DNA of 48,428 bases. Origin: Gammaproteobacteria bacterium. GTDB lineage: Bacteria; Pseudomonadota; Gammaproteobacteria; Pseudomonadales; Azotimanducaceae. Below, piece after piece: positions 41,632 to 48,428 of the stretch. A model generated the notes under the pieces. The model was not told the origin of the DNA and searched no databases. It saw nothing but the letters and a program-made list of their open reading frames with translations. The translations under genes and the position numbers were made by a program. Where the stretch lies: the NCBI GenBank assembly GCA_009845835.1, contig VXYV01000062.1:1-48428 (forward strand). Direction: 5' to 3'. Numbering within the stretch: position 1 is the first letter of the stretch; every line of letters starts with the position of its first letter.

Positions 41632-42500
41632 TGGAGAACCATCGATTCAAGGACATCAAGTTCTTGCATGAGGTGATCCCAAGAATCAGCGACATAATAA
41701 ATTGGTTGTATGTGATCAATCTCGAATCCGCGTTCGCAACAAGCGCGTGACAATCGCTCATGTTTTGCTTGACGATACTTAGACGCTTCTGCGACGGACG
41801 ATAACAATCCAGCACCAAATATTTTGTGTTCTGGACCAATCAATCCATATTCCACGGTCCACCAATGAAAACGTGCCACAAGACGCGCCGGCGAGACTGT
41901 ACTATCTCGAACAAGCTCTTTCGCTTCCGCTACTGCAGATTCCGCTTCGTCCATCAAAATTTGTGAGGTAGTTTCTTCGGCGATGAGTTCGGCGAGATGT
42001 TTTTGCGCATGATAAAGTTGCATATCTAACTCGTCGAGTTGCGTGGCGGCACCAATCTCTCCCAAACGTTGTAAAAATACTCGATAGTTAGCGTCATCCA
42101 ACATTGGTAGATGACCAGCGGCTTCATGAATGATATCGGGGATTGGGGTATAGCCTAGTTGACTGCGAGCCCGGATCGGTTTTGAAATTGGGAGAATGGA
42201 ATGAGCTTGAAGTAACATGAATACGTCGGGAGGAATAAAACCATCAACCACAATGGCACTCCAATCAAATTGTCCCAGTGCAGATTGAACTCGTTCTAAG
42301 GAAGGGATCATCTGTTTACTCATACCGGTATGGGTAAACGATTCACAATAATCGACGGCCGTATTTCCGACGAGGACATTCTCTAAGGCAGTCGTAGCTA
42401 GTCGCCAAGTCTCGTGTTCTTCTGAAGTATACTCCGAGTACTTCTGTTCAACGCTAAATTTTTCGATAGCTTCTTGTAAGTCATGAACTTCAATTAACAT
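41628..42500 (-). CDS. Aromatic amino acid hydroxylase with an insertion between iron ligands
   Basis: These enzymes hydroxylate phenylalanine (or tyrosine or tryptophan) with O2 and a tetrahydropterin at a non-haem iron. The 290-residue product has PDIIHEAAGHLPML with ligands His125 and His130, and FHWWTVEYGLIG with Glu217, then IFGAGLLSS. Pseudomonas PhhA and animal enzymes have about 40 residues between the second His and the Glu. Here there are 86, and the extra part is a charged helical stretch (about 150-205). That feature belongs to a separate clade known to me mainly from Bacteroidota, whose members are often longer. AGGAG lies 8 nt before the ATG. The cofactor could come from the FolE pathway. 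Phenylalanine is the likely substrate, but the sequence does not prove it. Confidence 0.88.
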   Translation of the reverse strand: MLIEVHDLQEAIEKFSVEQKYSEYTSEEHETWRLATTALENVLVGNTAVDYCESFTHTGMSKQMIPSLERVQSALGQFDWSAIVVDGFIPPDVFMLLQAHSILPISKPIRARSQLGYTPIPDIIHEAAGHLPMLDDANYRVFLQRLGEIGAATQLDELDMQLYHAQKHLAELIAEETTSQILMDEAESAVAEAKELVRDSTVSPARLVARFHWWTVEYGLIGPEHKIFGAGLLSSVAEASKYRQAKHERLSRACCERGFEIDHIQPIYYVADSWDHLMQELDVLESMVLH

Positions 42501-42619
42501 ATAAGCTGCTCCTACTAAGCTGAATCCAATTTACCAACATTGTTTCGTAATTCAATATCCAACACATAATATTATCTACTTCACCGACTCAATTTCAACT
42601 TTTAGAGTAACAGGGTATC

Positions 42620-44383
42620 ATGCCGTTTCGAACAAAACCACTAGGTAAATCAGCAATTATCAATCTGACACTGTTCCTGTCACTCATGATTTTATCATTC
42701 ATTGTAGGTTTAACAGTTTCACCCACTTGGACCGTGGTAAAAACCGTCTTAGATGTAACCACCGACGATGACAACCAAATTTTTTACACTTTCAAAGACA
42801 AGCCCCAGTACTTTACGGCTGTCAACCGAGATGAGTCGACGTTATTTGTGCTAGAGGGAACCGCGGAACTCCAACCGGAAATTCAGGAAGAGTATATAGT
42901 CGAGGATTCTGCCGACGGTAAAAAAACATATTACCGATTAGAGGCCAAGAGGCATTGGGGTATTTGGTCGTTACTACCTGCTATATGTGCGATTCTACTA
43001 TGTTGGGTTTCCAGAGAACCCATAACATCGTTACTTGGCGGCATAGTTTCCGGGGCGTTACTGTTAGGTATGTACGATCTCACTGGTGAAGTTCTTATCC
43101 CGACTTTGGGAACCGCCAGTGTTGCTGGAATCCTCATTTTATACCTTTGGTTACTAGGTGGGCTATTAGGAGTCTGGTCGAAAACCGGTGCTGCACAAGC
43201 TTTTGCTGAATGGATCACACGTAAAGTAGTAAAGGGTCCACGAACCGCAAAATTAGTGGCATGGTTATTGGGAGTGTTATTTTTTCAAGGTGGTACGGTG
43301 AGTACCGTTTTAGTTGGTACGACGGTGAAACCGGTTGCAGATAAGGAGAACATAAGCCACGAAGAACTTGCTTATATCGTCGATTCTACGGCTTCTCCCA
43401 TTGCTTCACAATTAGCTTTTAACGCTTGGCCAGGATACGTTCAAGCGTTTATTTTTGTCTCTGGTGTGTCGTTTTTAGCTACTGAGGCTGACCGGATTGC
43501 ATTCTTTTTCTCAAGCGTCCCATTTTGTTTCTATGCAATTTTTGCTGTGCTCGGTACCTTCCTACTAAGTATTGAAAAACCTTTATTTCTTGGTAAAGGT
43601 ATGAAAACCGCAATGGAACGGGCGCGCTCTACTGGAAAACTCGATTCGGATACTGCCGCTCCTCTAGCCGCTCCAGAGTTGCAATCAACATCGGTGCCGA
43701 AAGGTTACCAGGCTAGCATGTTTGAGTTCGTGTTACCTTTAGTCCTATTAATTTGCATTGCCGTGGGTACTTACATCGCGTTCGGCTCTCCAAACGTCCA
43801 CTGGGCTTTTGGGATAGCACTATTACTTGCCGCCAGTATGTCATTATTTAGAGGGTTAACCATTAAGGAATTAATGGCCGGTATTGGGCAAGGAATGAAA
43901 GGTCTTGTCATTGGTTCCGTCATTTTGCTATTAGCGATCACTATCGGATCGGTGAGTGCGCAAGCAGGTGGTGGGGCTTATCTCGTCCAGGTGTTTGGCG
44001 ATACATTGCCATGGTTTTTACTGCCTGTGCTGCTGCAATTACTCACGATGACTATCGCATTCTCCACTGGGACTAGTTGGGGCACTTATGCAGTTGCCTT
44101 TCCATTAGCAATGCCGCTAGCGTGGGCCGTCGCTAATGGACAAGATCTGAGCCATCCTTGGTTTTTTATGACGCTTTGCTTTGCAGCTGTAATGGACGGT
44201 AGTGTGTATGGCGATCAATGTTCACCGATTTCCGATACTACCGTGCTGAGTTCGATGTGCACGGGGTGTGACTTGATGGATCACGTAAAGACTCAAATTC
44301 CCCAAGCCACTTTTGCGGCAGTTATTGCGGCTGTACTGTGGACAACCCTTGCTTATTTCGCAGGTGTTGGCTTCGGTGGTTAG
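42620..44383 (+). CDS. NhaC-family Na+/H+ antiporter
   Basis: The 587-residue membrane protein has one N-terminal helix (FLSLMILSFIVGLTVS), then a soluble loop of about 85 residues facing the outside or periplasm, then about ten more membrane helices. The family signatures GTSWGTYAVAFPLAMPLA and GDQCSPISDTTVLSSMCTGCD are near the C-terminus, where the conserved Asp and Ser residues line the ion path. NhaC-type proteins exchange Na+ for H+, and relatives exchange malate/lactate or other ions. The loop between helices 1 and 2 is larger than I expect. It is divergent from the hydroxylase gene (119-bp gap). The Na+ dependence would fit a marine habitat, but this is only suggestive. Confidence 0.88.
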   Translation: MPFRTKPLGKSAIINLTLFLSLMILSFIVGLTVSPTWTVVKTVLDVTTDDDNQIFYTFKDKPQYFTAVNRDESTLFVLEGTAELQPEIQEEYIVEDSADGKKTYYRLEAKRHWGIWSLLPAICAILLCWVSREPITSLLGGIVSGALLLGMYDLTGEVLIPTLGTASVAGILILYLWLLGGLLGVWSKTGAAQAFAEWITRKVVKGPRTAKLVAWLLGVLFFQGGTVSTVLVGTTVKPVADKENISHEELAYIVDSTASPIASQLAFNAWPGYVQAFIFVSGVSFLATEADRIAFFFSSVPFCFYAIFAVLGTFLLSIEKPLFLGKGMKTAMERARSTGKLDSDTAAPLAAPELQSTSVPKGYQASMFEFVLPLVLLICIAVGTYIAFGSPNVHWAFGIALLLAASMSLFRGLTIKELMAGIGQGMKGLVIGSVILLLAITIGSVSAQAGGGAYLVQVFGDTLPWFLLPVLLQLLTMTIAFSTGTSWGTYAVAFPLAMPLAWAVANGQDLSHPWFFMTLCFAAVMDGSVYGDQCSPISDTTVLSSMCTGCDLMDHVKTQIPQATFAAVIAAVLWTTLAYFAGVGFGG

Positions 44384-44415
44384 TGCAACCAAGTTATGTA
44401 ACTGATATAAAGCCT

Positions 44416-45312
44416 GTGCTGAAATCCTTTGTCATTTGGGTGTTCTCGGACGGCCGAAAAGGACATGAAAGTCAAACACGAGGTTTGTTGAATGCACTTG
44501 TAAAATTGAATAAATCTCGGTTCGCCGTTGAAAGTTATTGGGTAACAAAACAAACTCCTAATGCACATTTAACAACATATCCCCATCCAGACCTGATACT
44601 TGGAGCAGGTCACGCAACACATTTTCCGATGTTACGCGCAAAGATTCTTTTTGGAGGTGTAACGGTGGTGTTAATGAAGCCGTCGATTCCTTCCATCTTT
44701 TTTGATATGGTCTTTGTTCCCCATCACGATTCCTGTGAAAACTTTGGCAATGTATATGCTACAATCGGGGTGTTAAACACGATTACCCGTTCTCATCCAA
44801 ATGCTAGCGAGGGTACTATATTGCTTGGTGGAGCAAGCCGGCACTTCCAATGGGATACTGATCGCATCGCCCAACAAGTCAAGGAGGTCTGTGATTCAAA
44901 GACAGACAGAGTTTGGAATGTATGTGACTCGCCACGTAGTCCTGATGAGCTTTTGTCAAAAATTCAAGACTCACCAAATATTCGGAAATATCCGTGGCGT
45001 GACACCGACGAGCATTTTATTTCGTTCCTTCTCAGCACAAGTTCCGAGATTTGGGTGAGTTGCGACTCAGTTTCAATGCTTTATGAGGCAGTCAGTACGG
45101 GAGTACCTGTGGGAGTGTTTGAACTTGAGTCTAGAAAAAGAAGTAACAAGATCTTAAGAGGTTTAAAGGAACTAGCTACGCAGGGGCATATTCAATTTTC
45201 GCATGATGGATTAACCTTGAAACTTCGGTCAGAACTTGAATCTCAATTGTCAGAATCAACGCGTTGTGCAGAGTTAGTCACACGGTATGTAATAAAAAAT
45301 AAACTCGCCTAA
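44416..45312 (+). CDS. ELM1/DUF1022-family protein, probable glycosyltransferase fold
   Basis: From the GTG at 44416 the product is 298 residues. It opens with VIWVFSDGRKGHESQTRGLL and later has LILGAGHATHFPMLRAK, then MKPSIPS..FD, and a C-terminal SCDSVSMLYEAVSTGVPVGVF. These are hallmarks of the family named after plant ELM1, whose bacterial members look like GT-B glycosyltransferases related to lipid A disaccharide or MurG enzymes. No bacterial function is established to my knowledge. The frame runs upstream to 44338, but that part overlaps the antiporter gene in another frame and is not family-like. It follows the antiporter by 32 bp. Confidence 0.82.
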   Translation: MLKSFVIWVFSDGRKGHESQTRGLLNALVKLNKSRFAVESYWVTKQTPNAHLTTYPHPDLILGAGHATHFPMLRAKILFGGVTVVLMKPSIPSIFFDMVFVPHHDSCENFGNVYATIGVLNTITRSHPNASEGTILLGGASRHFQWDTDRIAQQVKEVCDSKTDRVWNVCDSPRSPDELLSKIQDSPNIRKYPWRDTDEHFISFLLSTSSEIWVSCDSVSMLYEAVSTGVPVGVFELESRKRSNKILRGLKELATQGHIQFSHDGLTLKLRSELESQLSESTRCAELVTRYVIKNKLA

Positions 45313-45329
45313 AAATATGTAACCGTCAA

Positions 45330-48269
45330 TCAACCATCCTCTGCAAGCAATTCCAACGCGCGTTTGTTTTGACCGTGAACTGAACCTTCTTTTGACCAAA
45401 GTAAACGTAGATCTTCGATTGCAGCAATCACTTGCTCAGGCAATTGCAACATTTTTACGACTGCAAAGTCAATCTCTTTCCGTATTGGATCACAATGTGC
45501 TTGACATGCAGGTTGAAGGGATTTCTGCAATAAGGTCGATGCTGTCTGATGAGCAAACCGTAAAGCGTTCTCGTCTAGTTTGCTGAAGTCTGGGCTTGGG
45601 ATCGCTTTGATCGCTCCGATCTGTGTAGTCGATCGACCAGCATGCGTGCGTTGTCCCTGAGTCCAATGAACGATCATACCAAGTGTGGAATTTGCCCAAA
45701 GTAAGAACGGCCAATAAAGTTCATCTCGATTGCTTTTGAGTGTAGTCCATGAACTTCCACCTAAAGCGGGATACTCGGTCGCTGCAGCGAGTATCGCTTG
45801 AGATGTCCAACGCATATTTCGGGCATACAGCAACTGGCTCATACTGCGCCTCATCGTGGCTTCCAGTTCTGATCGATCTTCAAATGTAACACTTACTCCT
45901 TTATGAGTGGGAGTAACTAACATTTGCTTCTGAGTTTTTGAGTTCGCATGCCATAACGATAAGTCTGGGTTTGCGACGGAATCTTCAAAGTGCATTTCGT
46001 GCATCTCGAAAGCTCCGATAGGAGTTTTTCCGGAGATATGACCAATGAGATGATGAGTAGGACCTACCACAAATAATTGCGAAAGAGTCGTCATTGGAAT
46101 CGGTAATTTAAACTGTTTTTGCTTCCACTGCAAGATTCCCTCGGTCAACTTCAAAGCAGCTTCCGCAAGGTAAGGATTTAACACCGATAACGGGCTCCAC
46201 GGTGCGTTCGTCGTAGGCGCTTTTTCTACGAGCAAAAGACCCACCTCATCCTTCCCTACTTTTATCGGATACCACTTACCAATTTGTCCGTGCTGTAGAT
46301 GTGTTGACAAAACCGCTCGTGCAGTTTCTCGCGCTTGTCCAATACTTGATAAAGGTTCTCGCAATGTAACGTAAGAAAATTCTTTTGTTTTCTGAATACT
46401 ATTGCGATTTCTAGTCGCAATCAATAACATCTCTTCCATCCCGGTATCGGCAGATAAAGCTTTTTTACCAAGTGCCTTCCCACCCGTAACCGCAACCGCT
46501 ATGATGTCGTGAAATTCTGCTAGTATCATTTCGCGAGTAGGTGCCCAACTAGGTGCAAACGCGGCTGTTAGTGGTAGTACAAAACCAATTCGTCCTCCTG
46601 GTTTCACCTTCTTCTTGGCGATTGCAACAAAGGATGCTGCCATGCCTGCTTTGTTGTTGACTGGCTCATTTTTTGTAAGTTTTTGCCATCGTTTTTGGCA
46701 AGCGTTGCGTTTCTGTTCACTTAATCCTGATACATCAAAGGCACTTTGCCCACTTCGAGTGCGCGAGTAAGGAGGATTCATCAAAACCCAGTCAATCGAA
46801 GCATCGGTTACTTCTAGGGCTTCGTCTCGTTCAGAGTCTACTGCGCCTGTCGAAGTCCCTCCGATTTGATCGAACAGGTCGGTTGCTTGATTGGTCTGTA
46901 GATATTCAAGTGAACCAGTTACTGCGTTTGCTCCACCAACATGCAACCATCCTACTCTTGTTTTTGAATACTTCTGCCCTAAGTCCATCAACGCTAATGA
47001 TGAAGTCGTTAGGTGTGCTGCGATTGGACTAATATCGGCACCAACTAGTCCATGTTCCATCGCGTCTCGATGCAACGAAACGTCTTCAAATTCAGAAGAA
47101 ATATGGTGTTCGTGAAATCGGTAGATTCTTTGATAACCAGCACGTAAAAGCGTTCCGGTACCACATGCTAAATCAGCAATAGAATGTTTTGAAAAGAAGT
47201 GAGGATCGCCCCATTCCTGTGATGAGACATCCGATTCACGAATCGTTAAACCGGCGAGTAGTTCTGCCGTACTGGGCTGCGTGTAAAACGCAGCTGATTC
47301 TTTACGATCATCCGAGAGTTTTGGAAAAAGTTCAGCGCCAATATTCATGTGTGGTCCCACACGAGAAGTCTCGATTCGTTGTGCGGCATCAATCAATAGT
47401 TCAAGAGCTTCAGACGTAGCCTTAACATCCATGTTCATGTATTGGTGTAAGACATTCACAGCAGGTTGAAAAACTGAATACCAGTTGTCTTTTAGAATGT
47501 CATTCCATGCACCATGAACATTTGCAGGTTGTATAGTTGTACTACCCAACAAAGATATTTGTTTCGTGACGGGATGTTGCATACGATCCAACTGTAGATG
47601 AACAATGATCGCGTTCAACCAAAGAACCATGGCAGTACGTAAAGCGCTCAAGTGTGAACGTTGATGCACAACGGTAGCCAACTCATTGAACCAGGCCGAG
47701 TCAATGCTACTTTCGACTCTTTGTGCGGCTTGACGAATCTTCGTAGCAACGTATTCAGCAACTAATTCGACTCGTTCTTTGGGTAAAGCTTCCGACTGAA
47801 CCATACTTAACAGATCAAAAATTGTCCCCTTTATAAACCCGGATTTGGGGTAGCGGCGGGTTTCGGTTTTCCGATCAGTTTTAACTAGTTGGTGTAATGA
47901 ATAGCTTAAGTGACAGCCGCCAAGCAATTTTTCTGTTACTTCTTTTACACTGTTCATAGACCGAAAATCTTGATCGATATGAACAGCAATACTTGATAGT
48001 AACTTACTACCGTTTACTTTGAAAACACAACCGAGCCTTGCTATAGCGTCTTTGTCTGCATCTCCGGCATGGAAAGATGTCTCTATGATTACGGGTTGAA
48101 TATCTCTATCCGTAACAATAAGGTCGGGTCGCAAGGATTGACCCTCCTGCAGTACTCCGGTCATCTCGACGAGAATTGATTCCCCTTTTGTACGCCAAAT
48201 CGGACGACTATTTCTTAGAGCTTCTCCCAAGCCTTGATTAAAAGTCGATTCAATGAGGGTAGGAGTCAT
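45330..48269 (-). CDS. N6-adenine DNA methyltransferase, restriction or defence type
   Basis: The 979-residue protein has the N6-adenine methylase core: motif I DLACGTGTLL (Asp366) binding S-adenosylmethionine and catalytic NPPYSR (Asn498) in motif IV. About 340 residues precede the core, with a segment at 46-66 that reads RPDLIVTDRD...VIIETS. This has the PD...E spacing of a PD-(D/E)xK nuclease but lacks the lysine. The C-terminal third (about 650-979) is a probable DNA-recognition domain, with the region around WSPLSVLNPYLAEAALK and LYWPFLLWANSTLG. The size and layout resemble type IIG or BREX/DISARM-associated methylases. It has no partner genes inside the window; the upstream side of its operon lies past the right edge. 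Confidence 0.88.
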   Translation of the reverse strand: MTPTLIESTFNQGLGEALRNSRPIWRTKGESILVEMTGVLQEGQSLRPDLIVTDRDIQPVIIETSFHAGDADKDAIARLGCVFKVNGSKLLSSIAVHIDQDFRSMNSVKEVTEKLLGGCHLSYSLHQLVKTDRKTETRRYPKSGFIKGTIFDLLSMVQSEALPKERVELVAEYVATKIRQAAQRVESSIDSAWFNELATVVHQRSHLSALRTAMVLWLNAIIVHLQLDRMQHPVTKQISLLGSTTIQPANVHGAWNDILKDNWYSVFQPAVNVLHQYMNMDVKATSEALELLIDAAQRIETSRVGPHMNIGAELFPKLSDDRKESAAFYTQPSTAELLAGLTIRESDVSSQEWGDPHFFSKHSIADLACGTGTLLRAGYQRIYRFHEHHISSEFEDVSLHRDAMEHGLVGADISPIAAHLTTSSLALMDLGQKYSKTRVGWLHVGGANAVTGSLEYLQTNQATDLFDQIGGTSTGAVDSERDEALEVTDASIDWVLMNPPYSRTRSGQSAFDVSGLSEQKRNACQKRWQKLTKNEPVNNKAGMAASFVAIAKKKVKPGGRIGFVLPLTAAFAPSWAPTREMILAEFHDIIAVAVTGGKALGKKALSADTGMEEMLLIATRNRNSIQKTKEFSYVTLREPLSSIGQARETARAVLSTHLQHGQIGKWYPIKVGKDEVGLLLVEKAPTTNAPWSPLSVLNPYLAEAALKLTEGILQWKQKQFKLPIPMTTLSQLFVVGPTHHLIGHISGKTPIGAFEMHEMHFEDSVANPDLSLWHANSKTQKQMLVTPTHKGVSVTFEDRSELEATMRRSMSQLLYARNMRWTSQAILAAATEYPALGGSSWTTLKSNRDELYWPFLLWANSTLGMIVHWTQGQRTHAGRSTTQIGAIKAIPSPDFSKLDENALRFAHQTASTLLQKSLQPACQAHCDPIRKEIDFAVVKMLQLPEQVIAAIEDLRLLWSKEGSVHGQNKRALELLAEDG

Positions 48270-48428
48270 TTGATACTATGTGTGTTCGTGTGGAGGTAAC
48301 AGCAACTTCAAGGAAGTTTTAAACTGCATCTAATTTAGTATTCTACATCAATCAAACGTCTAGTTAGAAGTACCTGAAGTTTATCGGGGTTATTCGGCTA
48401 GATTAATGAGTTTAAGTTCAAACATCTA
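48270..48428. other. Right edge, upstream of the methyltransferase
   Basis: These 159 bp carry the upstream side of the leftward methyltransferase gene. I see no complete gene or clear promoter. Confidence 0.4.

Noticed and set aside
44338-44415. Upstream extension of the ELM1-family gene to 44338
   Set aside because: It overlaps the antiporter gene in another frame, is Trp/Arg-rich and does not match the family N-terminus, which starts at the GTG at 44416.
1-48428. CRISPR array, insertion sequence, integrase or attachment-site repeats
   Set aside because: Inspection by eye found no spaced direct repeats, transposase motifs or flanking duplications around the polyketide locus.

Overview
The window reads as chromosomal DNA of a moderately AT-rich gammaproteobacterium, probably free-living and aerobic. 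The taxon cannot be fixed from this sequence alone. The case rests on gene content (class 2 quinone-linked pyrD, a TatD very close to the enterobacterial type, soluble lytic transglycosylase, PepN with GAMEN and HEYFH motifs). It also rests on the lexA ... small membrane protein / topA ... slt arrangement, which recalls the lexA-sulA-x-x-topA and nearby slt region of pseudomonads. I see no rRNA, tRNA, CRISPR array, insertion sequence, integrase or phage gene.

Region by region. 21-662 is lexA. 1100-13740 is a compact polyketide locus lying between lexA and topA: an Sfp-type phosphopantetheinyl transferase, an alpha/beta hydrolase, a 3431-residue reducing type I polyketide synthase on the opposite strand, and a discrete acyl carrier protein divergent from it. 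14244-17521 is topA plus a small membrane-anchored protein. 17994-20921 is slt, tatD and a glutaredoxin-like protein. 20965-22788 is a thioredoxin-domain lipoprotein. 22935-26395 is a rightward run of a RimJ-like acetyltransferase, an S9 peptidase and a D-Ala-D-Ala ligase, facing pyrD. 27535-34383 is a tightly packed MoxR / DUF58 / DUF4381 / VWA / VWA-TPR / BatD operon. 34480-45312 holds single metabolic genes: ppk2, folE, pepN, xdhC plus a MobA-like partner, nadK, a zinc-ribbon protein, an aromatic amino acid hydroxylase, an NhaC-type antiporter and an ELM1-family protein. 45330-48269 is a large N6-adenine DNA methyltransferase at the right edge.

The most unusual element is the polyketide locus. 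The synthase has one complete reducing and C-methylating module (KS-AT-DH-MT-ER-KR-ACP). A second KS follows with its active-site residues intact, attached to an acyltransferase that has lost its catalytic serine and its small subdomain. The protein then stops at the post-AT linker with no ACP and no thioesterase. A free-standing ACP is encoded 296 bp away, and the locus brings its own ACP-activating enzyme and a candidate release hydrolase. My reading, an inference, is that the first module builds a reduced, methyl-branched chain, probably iteratively. The second KS would then transfer or extend it on the discrete ACP, with extender units supplied by the first AT or by host enzymes. A short KS-like sequence fragment next to topA hints that the locus has been rearranged.

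Three stretches over 300 bp have no gene I can defend: 663-1099, most of 13741-14243, and 17522-17957.
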